From positions 310,001-374,000 of the forward strand of contig JAPVXR010000001.1 in the NCBI GenBank assembly GCA_027214385.1: 64,000 bases of DNA, written 5' to 3'. The translations under genes were made by a program, and so were the position numbers. This document shows positions 1 to 8,357 of the stretch, in pieces; position 1 is the stretch's first letter, and every line of letters starts with the position of its first letter. The notes below the pieces were generated by a model. That model saw nothing but the letters and a program-made list of their open reading frames with translations. It was not told the DNA's origin and did not search any database. The stretch is from Cryomorphaceae bacterium 1068. Lineage in GTDB: Bacteria; Bacteroidota; Bacteroidia; Flavobacteriales_D; Cryomorphaceae.

Positions 1-229
1 AGAGGCAGGAGATCCTATTCATTAAAAGTAACTTACAGAGTATGGGCCCCGAATATAGAAAAAAGCAACAAACCTTTTAATGTGAGAGATCGTTGCCAAT
101 ATTGTTTTTATTGCCCAATTGAGGACATAAATTGTTCTAAGGGTGTTTTTAAGTGTTTTATAAATCAATGTAAAACAGATTGATGTGGTACCTCAATAGC
201 TCTGTGAATTATTTTTTTCGTCGATTGAA

Positions 230-260
230 TTGCAAAAGCAAAAAGAATCTGCTATATTTG
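230..260 (+). promoter_or_regulatory. Bacteroidota-type promoter of the candidate small RNA
   Basis: TTG at 230-232, a 20-base spacer, then TATATTTG at 253-260. This matches the known Bacteroidota sigma-A pattern (TTG at -33, TAnnTTTG at -7). Transcription would start near 265-267, exactly where the first stem of the downstream RNA begins. No open reading frame follows it. Confidence 0.7.
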
Positions 261-265
261 AGTTA

Positions 266-404
266 CTTGGAAAAGACACTTAGGGACTACCTCCTTATCA
301 TTCTTTCATCGTCTCACTCTAAATTTAGTCTCTAAGTTTTCCAAGATAGTTTTTCTGTTTCATAGCCTCGAAAGCTCTTCAAATGTGAAGAGCTTTCGAG
401 TTTT
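266..404 (+). ncRNA. candidate small RNA with anti-Shine-Dalgarno loop
   Basis: A transcription unit of about 140 nt with no coding potential, bounded by a strong promoter and a terminator. Its 5' half folds into one long hairpin. CTTGGAAAA (266-274) pairs with TTTTCCAAG (337-345). After a 4-nt bulge, an 11-bp helix (279-289 with 326-336, one G-U pair) closes a 36-nt loop at 290-325 that is almost all pyrimidine. Across the edge of that loop, 289-297 reads ACCTCCTTA, identical to the anti-SD tail of 16S rRNA. A U-rich linker (346-366) leads to the terminator. It does not resemble 6S, SRP, tmRNA or RNase P RNA as I know them. The exposed CU-rich loop is typical of antisense-acting sRNAs, but targets are inference. 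Bases 1-229 upstream hold no gene I can support. Confidence 0.6.
367..404 (+). terminator. intrinsic terminator of the small RNA
   Basis: Perfect 14-bp stem CTCGAAAGCTCTTC (367-380) with GAAGAGCTTTCGAG (387-400), a 6-nt loop and TTTT at 401-404. The T run is only on the plus-strand side, so it ends the plus-strand RNA rather than the minus-strand gene that stops at 432. Confidence 0.8.
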
Positions 405-431
405 GTAATAGTTTGTAGTTGAGATGGATTG

Positions 432-1526
432 CTATCTTTCTTTGATTCGTTGGAGCCAGCGGAATTCTTTATTCATTTCCTTGAATACTATTCTGATAAA
501 TGAATAGACAGGAATAGCCGCAATCATCCCTGTAACTCCGCCAAGACTTCCTGCTACCAAGATCACAATGAATATTTCAAGAGGGTTGGCGTTGATACTA
601 TTTGAAAAGATAGCAGGCTGAAAGATATAATTGTCAATTAATTGAGTGGTTGCGAAAACGATTAACAGTCCGATAATCTTTGGTTGGATTACATCAATAA
701 AACTTGCATCGATATTATTGGCGACCAGAATGAAAATCCCGAATGATGCGCCGATCCAAGGACCTAGGTAGGGAACAAGATTCACTATTCCCGTGAAAAC
801 GGCAATTAGCAATGCGTTTTCAACTCCTACAATTTGTAGACCTATGAAGATGCAGGTGGAAATAGCGATTACTTGAATTAAAAGTCCTAGGAAATATCGA
901 GATAATGTGCTTCGTGTATTGCGGAATATGCTTTCTACACTTTCTTCTTTTGATTTTGGAACAAGCTCCATAGCCAATTCGGTGAGCATATTTCGGTCTT
1001 TCAGAAAGAAGAAAGACATAAAGGCAACCGAAAAAACTGCAATAAGTAGATTTCCCAAGGCACCAACCAGAGAATTCAAGAAATTTGGTAAGGCGCTTAT
1101 TTCCAGACCATCGAAAAGATGTTGGATGATGTCGTTTTCGCTGACTTTTGCCTCCTGATTGAGATTTACGCGGTCTACCATTTGATTGAACCATTCTAAC
1201 CCAGGACTTAGAGCCGCTTTTACTTGAATCAGATCAATCTTGGTCAAAAGCTGGGCCTCAACAAAAATCATAGGTACGAAGAAGGATAAAAGCCCCCCGA
1301 GTATTCCGAATATGCCGAAAAGTGTGATTGCCGCTTTGACGGCATCCGGAAGATGTTTTCCTCTGACTTGAATCCGTTCAAGAAGCTTAAACAATGGTCT
1401 TCCGATTAGCGCTACAATCAGAGATAGTAGAATGTAAATAATCACAGTAGCGGACTCATAGATGAGCCACCCGATTAAGAACAGTAAGCCTAATACAGCG
1501 ATAAATCGTAAAATTCGCCTTTCCAT
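432..1526 (-). CDS. AI-2E family transporter (PerM-like)
   Basis: 364 aa, the usual size for the AI-2E/PerM transporter family (PF01594). There are two N-terminal membrane segments (about residues 7-45), another near 62-90, a soluble stretch, then a C-terminal block of membrane helices. The family signature PYLGPWIGA lies near residue 255. Members export small solutes or act as Na+(Li+)/H+ antiporters; the substrate here cannot be read from sequence. It starts 3 bases after the end of the carotenoid gene on the same strand, so it is probably co-transcribed with that pair. A second family member lies at 17688-18737. Family assignment is firm, function is not. Confidence 0.88.
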   Translation of the reverse strand: MERRILRFIAVLGLLFLIGWLIYESATVIIYILLSLIVALIGRPLFKLLERIQVRGKHLPDAVKAAITLFGIFGILGGLLSFFVPMIFVEAQLLTKIDLIQVKAALSPGLEWFNQMVDRVNLNQEAKVSENDIIQHLFDGLEISALPNFLNSLVGALGNLLIAVFSVAFMSFFFLKDRNMLTELAMELVPKSKEESVESIFRNTRSTLSRYFLGLLIQVIAISTCIFIGLQIVGVENALLIAVFTGIVNLVPYLGPWIGASFGIFILVANNIDASFIDVIQPKIIGLLIVFATTQLIDNYIFQPAIFSNSINANPLEIFIVILVAGSLGGVTGMIAAIPVYSFIRIVFKEMNKEFRWLQRIKER

Positions 1527-1529
1527 TTG

Positions 1530-2183
1530 CTATCTTATTTGGCTGTAAAGCAAACCAAAGAAAAGCAATTGACAAATAAAGGCTGTCGCTCCCAAGCGCG
1601 GTTTTTGAACCAGCGGATATTTTTCAAAGATCAATCCCAACATGGCAGCCACAACAAACCACCCTAAATAATTTTCGAGTGGTGGCAATTCTGAAGTCCA
1701 ATACCAAAACTCATACTTTATGGCTACGGGTTCGATAATAAAGTCCAGTCCCACCGCTAAGATTGCAGTGAACAACCACCTGAAATTCTTTGGGATTTGG
1801 AAAGTGCGAGCAAGCGAATGCCCACCCCAAATGATAATCAACCAATTGATTCCGATAAGTGGTGGTACTTCAAAAAAGTTCCATCCCAATACTTCTGAAT
1901 ACGAATAGTCACCAAAGGGAAAGCCTGTTTTTACGCCAATAATTTCAATGAGGTATCCGAGTAACCAAATGATGAAGATGATCAAGAATGCATTCTTACC
2001 TCCCGGCTTGGTATCGATCCACAGCATTCCTGCCGTTATGATCAAATTTATGGGGGTGAGGTATACAAACCATTCGGAGAGAGGGGATAAAAAGCCGAGT
2101 GCTCCCACAATGTATAAAAGAATGAGAATGCCTATTCCCGCCTTCTTTGACTTAAACTGTTCTAATGTGCTGCTTTTGCTCAT
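1530..2183 (-). CDS. cruF: carotenoid hydratase-like membrane protein (CruF/DUF422)
   Basis: 217 aa polytopic membrane protein of the DUF422 family, which includes the carotenoid 1',2'-hydratase CruF and bisanhydrobacterioruberin hydratase. At least six hydrophobic segments are visible. I chose the ATG at 2183 because it forms an ATGA overlap with the stop codon of the upstream desaturase; the longer frame to 2222 adds 13 basic residues lying inside that gene. CruF hydrates the psi end of gamma-carotene-type intermediates. Beside a CrtD-like desaturase this points to saproxanthin or myxol-type monocyclic carotenoids. The pathway is inferred from the pair; no crtB, crtE or crtY is in the window. 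Confidence 0.72.
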   Translation of the reverse strand: MSKSSTLEQFKSKKAGIGILILLYIVGALGFLSPLSEWFVYLTPINLIITAGMLWIDTKPGGKNAFLIIFIIWLLGYLIEIIGVKTGFPFGDYSYSEVLGWNFFEVPPLIGINWLIIIWGGHSLARTFQIPKNFRWLFTAILAVGLDFIIEPVAIKYEFWYWTSELPPLENYLGWFVVAAMLGLIFEKYPLVQKPRLGATAFICQLLFFGLLYSQIR

Positions 2184-3640
2184 GACGCCAGATCGCCGAC
2201 TATTTTTCCTGACAGCAAACATAGTGGAATCCCACCACCCGGATGCACGCTGCCGCCACAGAAGTACAAGTTTTTGATTTTTGAAGTGAAATTGGGGTGC
2301 CGCAGAAAAGCCGCCATTCTATCGTTTGAGCTAGTTCCATAAAGAGAACCAAGGTAGCTTGACGTCTGCGATTCGATGGTCGGAGGGTTTAAAACCCGTT
2401 CGGTTTTAATGAGTGGTTCTACGTCCGTTCCCAGCATTCTCGAGAGCTTTTTCAAGATATTCTTTCTCGTTTCTCGCTCCGTTTTGTCCCAATCTTGCCC
2501 CGCCACGTGAGGCGCATTGACCATCACAAACCAGTTTTCGCATCCTTCAGGAGCGTCCCCCTTTTCATATTTGGAAGTAATATTCACATAAACCGTTGGG
2601 TCATCGATGATTTCTTTTTTCTCAAAAAGAAGAGAAAACTCTCTCTTGTAATCCTCAGTCCAAAAGATGTTGTGCAGCCCCAGTTGCCCGAAATCCTTCT
2701 CAATTCCCCAATAGAAAATCAACGCCGAGGAAGATCGTTCTTGTTTTTCTACCCTCCCGGGAATCTTGTTATCAGGCAATAGTCGATTGTAAGTTGGGAT
2801 CACATCCATATTACTCACCACAGTGTCGAAGGCGTATTTTCCTTTGGCGGTCATTAGGCCATTGGCTTCATTTTGAGATGTAGAGATGCGTTCTACCTTC
2901 TCTTCAAATCGAAACTCAACTCCGATATCTTTTGCCAGTCGAAACAACGATTGAGTGATCTCGTGCATTCCGCCTTTCGGCAAAAAGGTACCCCAGCGAA
3001 ACTCAAGAGTAGGCACCACAGTGAGCGTTCCGGGCGCACTGTAAGGGTTTGAGCCATTGTAAGTGGCATATCGGTTAAAGAACTGTATGAGTTTTGGGTG
3101 TCCGAGTTTCTTTTCATTCACCTCATTCATTGTCGAAAAGAGGTGAGCCTTGTGTAGCTGAGCGAATGACTTTGCCGTAGAAAGCTTTAAATAGGTCGAA
3201 GCCTTGTGGAGGGAGTTTTTGAGAAATACGTCTTCAGTAATATCGTAGAGTTCAAAAGAATCTTCAATGTATTTTTTGACTCTCTCTTTTGACGCCCCAA
3301 AGGTTTCTTCCGCCTGAGTGGCAAAACGATCGGCATTGCTCGGTGCGTCAAATCGAGTTCCGTCTTCCCAGAAGTAGTGGCAACCCGGATCTACTTTGAT
3401 GTAATCGAAGTAATCTCTTGGATTTTTCCCCGCCATTTGAAAAATCTCATCGAGAAATTGGGGCATGGTAAACAGCGAAGGGCCTGAATCAAACCGATAT
3501 CCGTCTTGTTCAAAGGCGGTAAGCTTTCCTCCGGGATAGCTGTTTGCCTCGAACACTGTCACCTCATGACCTGCTGATTGCAAGTGAATGGCCGCAGACA
3601 GTCCTGCAACACCAGAGCCGATTATTCCAATTTTTTTCAA
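2180..3640 (-). CDS. crtD: CrtI/CrtD-type carotenoid desaturase
   Basis: 486 aa, the normal length for CrtI-family desaturases. The N-terminal FAD-binding Rossmann motif GIIGSGVAGLSAA (about residues 5-17) is followed by the family's PGGK signature near 38. The C-terminal flavin motif FCGGSVHPGGGIP sits near 458-470. The enzyme removes hydrogens from a membrane-bound carotenoid. Sequence alone does not separate phytoene desaturase (CrtI) from 1-hydroxycarotenoid 3,4-desaturase (CrtD). I favour CrtD because the gene overlaps a CruF-like hydratase by 4 bases and no phytoene synthase is nearby, as in saproxanthin/myxol producers. Family certain, exact reaction likely but unproven. Confidence 0.7.
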   Translation of the reverse strand: MKKIGIIGSGVAGLSAAIHLQSAGHEVTVFEANSYPGGKLTAFEQDGYRFDSGPSLFTMPQFLDEIFQMAGKNPRDYFDYIKVDPGCHYFWEDGTRFDAPSNADRFATQAEETFGASKERVKKYIEDSFELYDITEDVFLKNSLHKASTYLKLSTAKSFAQLHKAHLFSTMNEVNEKKLGHPKLIQFFNRYATYNGSNPYSAPGTLTVVPTLEFRWGTFLPKGGMHEITQSLFRLAKDIGVEFRFEEKVERISTSQNEANGLMTAKGKYAFDTVVSNMDVIPTYNRLLPDNKIPGRVEKQERSSSALIFYWGIEKDFGQLGLHNIFWTEDYKREFSLLFEKKEIIDDPTVYVNITSKYEKGDAPEGCENWFVMVNAPHVAGQDWDKTERETRKNILKKLSRMLGTDVEPLIKTERVLNPPTIESQTSSYLGSLYGTSSNDRMAAFLRHPNFTSKIKNLYFCGGSVHPGGGIPLCLLSGKIVGDLAS

Positions 3641-3951
3641 GTTGATAAAGATGTGAATTTCTGGAAGAGGAAGTTAGTGCAGGTCAAATTAACTAGAATC
3701 TTAGCCTAAAGTTCATGACAACTCTTAATCAAACGTATTAGTCTTCACAACATGAGTTGATCAGTTTCTCAAATCATCTGCTCTGAGCCTTCTTTACGTT
3801 AATTGTGTCAATAGAGATAGGATTTATGCCGTTCTGAACAGAGCCTATCAAAAACTGAAAATACTTTTGTGCATCTATTTCTCGAATTGAACTATTAGAG
3901 CGTCTCAGATTTTTGATTTTCTAATAAGGATATCTGGGACGATTATACTTT
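3641..3951. other. intergenic region between divergent genes
   Basis: 311 bases with no coding frame I can support. It holds a weak inverted repeat GATAGG (3816-3821) / CCTATC (3844-3849) and a -7-like box TACTTTTG at 3862-3869 oriented toward the gene at 3952. No good -33 TTG lies at the right distance. Confidence 0.5.
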
Positions 3952-4518
3952 ATGGGAGAAATTATTTCATTCTTGCGAACTGAGACGGAGAAACGAGAGA
4001 TCTTGATCGAAGACTGCTTAAAGTTGGATTTGAACAGTGCAGGTGAAGTTGACCCGTGTATTCTAACTGCTGTTTTGCAAAGTGTTCACCAAGTCTATAG
4101 TTCGGTTGAGAAACTACGTGTAAACAAGCCCGAGTGGGTGATGATCTCGTCAAATCGATTGTATGATACGATTAGAGCATTGATCGCTTTGGGTAGTCTT
4201 CCTGAATCAAATATGAACGTAGGTTTGCATCGAGAAGCCAGTGATTCCGTTGTGTCGGGGTACCTTTATGTTTTTCACCTCTTTCAAATTCATTCTCATG
4301 GTTTGGCCCATACTCTTCTGGAACAAACCAATTATGAAACCGCTATAAACCGTGTATTCAATTCTGTTCATGATGATTTGGCCAGTAGACGCAAATTTCT
4401 TGATAAGGTGCGGGATGAATTAAGTCCGAACGACAAGGATGATATAAAAGTAGGCATAGATTTAGCCTTTGATGAAATGGAGAACTACATTAAGTTAATG
4501 CTGAAGCGTAGAGTCTGA
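3952..4518 (+). CDS. hypothetical protein, mostly helical
   Basis: 188 aa, not recognised. There is no signal peptide or membrane segment, so it should be cytoplasmic. The composition predicts a largely helical fold with a charged C-terminus ending in KRRV. A His-rich patch (FQIHSHGLAH) lies near residues 108-117. The ATG at 3952 is the first in frame after a stop and has a -7-like box 83 bases upstream. An AraC-family regulator follows 49 bases downstream on the same strand, so the two may form one transcription unit. No function can be assigned. Confidence 0.7.
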   Translation: MGEIISFLRTETEKREILIEDCLKLDLNSAGEVDPCILTAVLQSVHQVYSSVEKLRVNKPEWVMISSNRLYDTIRALIALGSLPESNMNVGLHREASDSVVSGYLYVFHLFQIHSHGLAHTLLEQTNYETAINRVFNSVHDDLASRRKFLDKVRDELSPNDKDDIKVGIDLAFDEMENYIKLMLKRRV

Positions 4519-4567
4519 GAAGATCATTCTTTAATTAAATTCGTCATTTTCTTTCATCATACGGACT

Positions 4568-5602
4568 ATGTTTACGCTACACGTCAAGTCTTTGCCTTTT
4601 AAAGAAGTGATCAAAGATCTTGCAAACCAATTGAACGTAAAGGCTACTGAAGACTGTGAAGTTTATTTTTTAAAAATCCCAAAATCTCACGGTTCGGGTA
4701 GTATTGGCGGTATTAATTTCCCTTTAGGAATAGGGCTGATCTATTACAACTGCACATTTCATGAGGACGTGGTTATAAAGTTTGATGTAAGCGATGTACA
4801 CCCGGCCAAATTCCTTTACTGCAAGGAAGGATACCTCAGGCATTGTTTTTTAGACTCAGATGAAGCCCATGACTTAGATCAGTATCAAAGTGCAATAGTG
4901 GCTAGTAAAGGCATATCGGGTCATCAAATACAATTCAAAGGTGGCGTTCAAACGGAGGTGGGAAGTTTGGAAATAGATCGTAAAAAGTTTGAATCTCAAA
5001 TCGCGTGTGATTTGAATACAGTCAGTCCTTCTCTCAGAAAGTTATTTCAAGATACCCAGGCAAAATATAAATTTTACCACGAGGGTCAATACAGCGCGGA
5101 GCTCAATCACATCATGGGTCATATTTCAAAACATTCGGGTTCAGGCTTAATTCGAAGAATGTATCTTCAGGCGAAATCGTTGGAGATTCTTACAGAGCAG
5201 ATTAGGCAATATTCTGATGACAGAAAAGACAAAACGCATCAGAACTTGATCCGTCAATCGGAACTAGTAAAGATTGCGCAGTTGTCCGAAATTATTAGAA
5301 ATAATCTCACAGCTGATCATTCCATTCCTTCCTTAACCGTAAAAACAGGATTGAACGAAAATAAGCTTCAAGCTGGGTTTAAGTTGCTCTATAACAAAAC
5401 GGTTCGAGGTTATTTGAAGGATTCGAGGATGAATACGGCCAGAGATTTATTGGTTAATACGGATTATGGCATTGCTGAAATCGTTCACCTCATCGGTCTA
5501 AGTAATGGTGGATACTTTTCAAAACTATTTAGACAAGAATTTGGAATGGCTCCCACTGAGTACCGTTTGATGTTCGGTCAAACTCTGGTTCAAAGAAAGT
5601 AG
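4568..5602 (+). CDS. AraC family transcriptional regulator
   Basis: 344 aa. The last 100 residues form the AraC double helix-turn-helix: first helix pair around MNTARDLLVNTDYGIAEIVH, second around LSNGGYFSKLFRQEFG, ending with the family's PTEYR motif. The first 240 residues form a sensing domain that I cannot place in a named family; it contains HPAKF and CKEGYLRHCF, vaguely like the ligand domain of PchR-type regulators. It lies 49 bases after an unknown gene that may be its partner. It lacks the receiver and propeller domains of the hybrid regulators common in this phylum. Regulator class is sure; ligand and targets are unknown. Confidence 0.88.
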   Translation: MFTLHVKSLPFKEVIKDLANQLNVKATEDCEVYFLKIPKSHGSGSIGGINFPLGIGLIYYNCTFHEDVVIKFDVSDVHPAKFLYCKEGYLRHCFLDSDEAHDLDQYQSAIVASKGISGHQIQFKGGVQTEVGSLEIDRKKFESQIACDLNTVSPSLRKLFQDTQAKYKFYHEGQYSAELNHIMGHISKHSGSGLIRRMYLQAKSLEILTEQIRQYSDDRKDKTHQNLIRQSELVKIAQLSEIIRNNLTADHSIPSLTVKTGLNENKLQAGFKLLYNKTVRGYLKDSRMNTARDLLVNTDYGIAEIVHLIGLSNGGYFSKLFRQEFGMAPTEYRLMFGQTLVQRK

Positions 5603-5646
5603 AAGTCGGAATAAAGGCTTTATCAGAGTTTGACAAATTTTCCTCC

Positions 5647-6267
5647 CTATTTATCTTCCACGTTGCTCAGGATAACTTGATCCAAATTATCGTCAATATT
5701 TCCGTGTAAAACAGAAACATCGCCTGTTGGCTCTAAAACTACCGCCTTGATCATCTTGATTGAAAGCACATTGGCCTCTCTTAGTTTTCCATAAATGTCA
5801 TCTTTTGTAACGCCTCCTTTTCGCATATTCTCCTCTAGAAATTCAGAGTTCTTCATGAGGAGAATAGGTTTGTTTGAAACGATGGCTTGAAACGTTTGTG
5901 ATCGTTTCCTCAGAAAGGCTATTAGAGATTGCAAAGCAATTAATGCGGCTATCGCTAAAGCCCCTTGAATGATTTTAGTCTGGGTACTCATAAGACTTGC
6001 TGAAATAATACTACCGATGGCAATTGTAATAGCAAAGTCGAATCCAGTGAATTTCGCGAATGTCCTGAGCCCATTTATTCGCATTATGACAATTACCGAG
6101 ATATAAATGAGTAGGCTGCTTTGAAGCAGATTAATTCCCTGTGAAAAGGTGTAAGGCACTTCTGATATATCGAGCATAGCTTTGAAGTTTAGGCAAGGTA
6201 TTGCAAGAAGGTCTCCAAAGACTTTAGCTAATGTTAAATCACCAGTGGAGCAATTGTTAACACTCAA
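5647..6267 (-). CDS. DUF421 (YetF-like) membrane protein
   Basis: 206 aa (or 176 if the internal ATG at 6177 is used). It has three hydrophobic segments (about residues 45-65, 75-93, 103-118), then a cytoplasmic YetF domain with the family landmarks INGLRTF and GKLREANV. DUF421 proteins are small inner-membrane proteins; in spore formers relatives act in stress and germination, but no general biochemical role is known. The long leader before the first membrane segment is atypical, which favours the shorter start. The gene stands alone, convergent to the AraC gene. Confidence 0.8.
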   Translation of the reverse strand: MSVNNCSTGDLTLAKVFGDLLAIPCLNFKAMLDISEVPYTFSQGINLLQSSLLIYISVIVIMRINGLRTFAKFTGFDFAITIAIGSIISASLMSTQTKIIQGALAIAALIALQSLIAFLRKRSQTFQAIVSNKPILLMKNSEFLEENMRKGGVTKDDIYGKLREANVLSIKMIKAVVLEPTGDVSVLHGNIDDNLDQVILSNVEDK

Positions 6268-6469
6268 CTACACGATTTCATTCGCTTCCATATTTGTGAA
6301 ATGAGTAGTACAAGTTTGGGGTAAAAGCACCCCGTCGTGAGACCTTCAAAGTTGGGATGACAGATTGTTGAGTCATGTGCAAATGTTTTTATGTCAGTGA
6401 GTTGAGCGGTGTTGTAAAAAAGAGTTTAAGAATGGAGCGTTTTTTTCACAACTCAACAAAATCAAAAAC

Positions 6470-7099
6470 ATGAAAAATATAATACTATCAATCACACTGG
6501 TGATCTTTACATTTACAATGGGTTATTCGCAGTACCTCGGGTTAAAAGGTGGGCTGAACTTTTCAAATTTAAATATTGAAGACAACGAAGGTCAGCTACT
6601 CCTGGGGTACCATGCAGGTGCTTTTCTGAATATTCCATTGAGCGACGCTTTCTCCGTGCAGCCCGAGGTTCTTTTTTCCACCAAAGGTTCGAAAACTACC
6701 TATAATATTGACATTTTGGAGCTTGAGGGCGAGAGCACGCTTCGACTAAACTATATAGAGGTCCCTCTATTAGGTGTATTAAATCTTGGCGAGGTTGCTC
6801 AAATTAATTTTGGACCTTACCTCGGTTTTCTTTCGACTGCTAAGTTTGATTTGGAAGGGGACTTTGCGGGAAGTGACTTCGAAAATACCGAGAAACTGGA
6901 CCAAGATTTTTTCAATGGATTTGACTATGGTTTGGCTATTGGAATTGCACTTAATTTCAATGCGATTCAAGTAGGAGCGCGGTATTCGCATGGGCTGGCC
7001 AAAATAGAGGATTCACCCGAAGCTGAATTGTTCTTAGGTGATGCGCAAAACAGAAATGTTCAAGCTTATATCGCTCTTCGAATAGGCAACTACGACTGA
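6470..7099 (+). CDS. outer-membrane beta-barrel protein (PorT-like)
   Basis: 209 aa. A signal peptide (about residues 1-20, ending GYSQ) leads into the LGLKGGLNFSNLN pattern that opens PorT-type/OMP_b-brl_2 barrels in Bacteroidota. Alternating hydrophobic strands follow, with PEVLFSTKGSK near residue 64 and a C-terminal strand ending ALRIGN. Such 8-10 stranded barrels sit in the outer membrane; individual roles are mostly unknown. It is monocistronic: divergent upstream neighbour, terminator at 7126-7149 downstream. Confidence 0.85.
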   Translation: MKNIILSITLVIFTFTMGYSQYLGLKGGLNFSNLNIEDNEGQLLLGYHAGAFLNIPLSDAFSVQPEVLFSTKGSKTTYNIDILELEGESTLRLNYIEVPLLGVLNLGEVAQINFGPYLGFLSTAKFDLEGDFAGSDFENTEKLDQDFFNGFDYGLAIGIALNFNAIQVGARYSHGLAKIEDSPEAELFLGDAQNRNVQAYIALRIGNYD

Positions 7100-7123
7100 T
7101 TTCTACCTATTTACTGAAAGAAA

Positions 7124-8077
7124 TTAAGCCGCTTTTTGAGCGGCTTTTTCTTTTACCGCCGCCTCAGTAGGTTGCACCCCTTTGCTATATCTTTTTGCAA
7201 AAACGTAAGTTACCTCAGCACCAAAAAACAAAATCAATGAGGCATAAGAAACCCACAAAAGGATAAGGATAATTGAACCTGCCGAGCCGTAAGTACTTCC
7301 CGGTTCTACTTGACTGAAATAAAATCCCAAGGCATATTCGGCTGCAATAAATAGAATAGAAGTAAGAATAGCACCTACCCATACCGATCTCCATCTAATT
7401 TTTGCATGTGGAAGATATTTGAAAATGAGCGCGAATAACACAGTGACGACAGCCAGGGAGAGAACACCATCAGCTATTTGAGCGAGGGTAACCATAATAT
7501 CAGGAAAAATAGTCTTCAGTTTATCACTAAATGCAGTCATAGCCGCGCTTAACACGAAAGTGATAAGAAGCAGAAAGCCTAGAACCAGCACGAACCCAAA
7601 ACTCAGCACACGGTCAATGACAAGTCTTTTCCACGTCGCATCGGGGTTGGGTTTAAGGTTCCAAACTTTGTTCAGTGATATTTGGAGATGAAAAAACACT
7701 CCTGTGGCTCCAAACAATAAACTCCCTATTCCAATAATACTAAAAAGAATGCTGCTGTTTTCCGTTCTGGAGTTTTCAATCATACTTGAAACAGCCTCAG
7801 CGCTATCGGTTCCCAAAACAGAAGAGAGTTGAGCGCTCAAGCGACCTTCGATCACTTCATTCCCCCAAATTAGCCCCAAGAGGTTAACGATTATGACGAG
7901 CAGCGCAGGCATAGACAGCACAGCGTAATAAGCTATGACCGCGCTGAGTCGAAAGGGGTCTGAATTATTCCAACCAATTGCGGCCTCCTTCAATATGCTG
8001 AAGCTATCTTTCAGTTTGAATTTTTCTTCTTTATTCTTCGAATTTTTAGTGCTCATCTTATGTGTTCGTTTAGCCAA
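7124..8077 (-). CDS. YihY/BrkB family inner-membrane protein
   Basis: 317 aa, normal for the YihY/virulence factor BrkB family (PF03631). A charged N-terminal tail of about 35 residues is followed by six hydrophobic segments. Family landmarks seen are RLSAVIAYYAVLSMPALL near residue 43 and GSAGSIILILLWVSYASLI near 265. The family was once called ribonuclease BN in error; the real role is probably envelope-related but unknown. A second ATG at 8056 could be the start. A GG-N10-GC sequence lies 18-31 bases upstream of the first ATG. The C-terminal Ala/Lys tail doubles as the terminator of the facing gene. Confidence 0.88.
   Translation of the reverse strand: MAKRTHKMSTKNSKNKEEKFKLKDSFSILKEAAIGWNNSDPFRLSAVIAYYAVLSMPALLVIIVNLLGLIWGNEVIEGRLSAQLSSVLGTDSAEAVSSMIENSRTENSSILFSIIGIGSLLFGATGVFFHLQISLNKVWNLKPNPDATWKRLVIDRVLSFGFVLVLGFLLLITFVLSAAMTAFSDKLKTIFPDIMVTLAQIADGVLSLAVVTVLFALIFKYLPHAKIRWRSVWVGAILTSILFIAAEYALGFYFSQVEPGSTYGSAGSIILILLWVSYASLILFFGAEVTYVFAKRYSKGVQPTEAAVKEKAAQKAA
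7126..7149 (+). terminator. intrinsic terminator inside the end of the opposing gene
   Basis: Stem AAGCCGC (7126-7132) / GCGGCTT (7140-7146), 7-nt loop, then TTT. It terminates the barrel gene. The same bases encode the last codons (AAQKAA) and stop of the minus-strand YihY gene. Confidence 0.75.
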
Positions 8078-8094
8078 ACTTAGAGCGAAAACGA

Positions 8095-8108
8095 TTCCAT
8101 TTAAGGAA
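8095..8108 (-). promoter_or_regulatory. sigma-54-like -24/-12 element (weak)
   Basis: Read on the minus strand: TGG-AATCGTTTTC-GCT, i.e. GG and GC separated by exactly 10 bases with flanking matches to TGG and GCW of the sigma-54 consensus. It would place a start just before the YihY ATG. GG-N10-GC occurs often by chance, so confidence is low. Confidence 0.22.
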
Positions 8109-8357
8109 AGTACTGTGGATCCGCTTCTTTGGATTGGGCGTGTGGGGAAATACTTCCACTTTTTTCCCCGGAAATGAGAAAATATCCTTTATGGTTCGGT
8201 TAGTCTGATTCGAAACGGTTTAGAAGTTAGAAAACCTGAATCAATTGGTTTTATTGGGGTGTAGAGAGGTTTTAGGCTACGACCATGCGGTTCTGTATGA
8301 AGGATTCTTGCCGGTATTATTCTTGGATTTATTTGTGTAAATCAATACCTAATTAAT

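Noticed and set aside
1-183. Two frames open from the left edge (to stops at 78-80 and 181-183)
   Set aside because: Both are short and neither shows a recognisable protein end. The 183-base frame is very Cys-rich and could be chance. A gene tail is possible, but the frame cannot be chosen.
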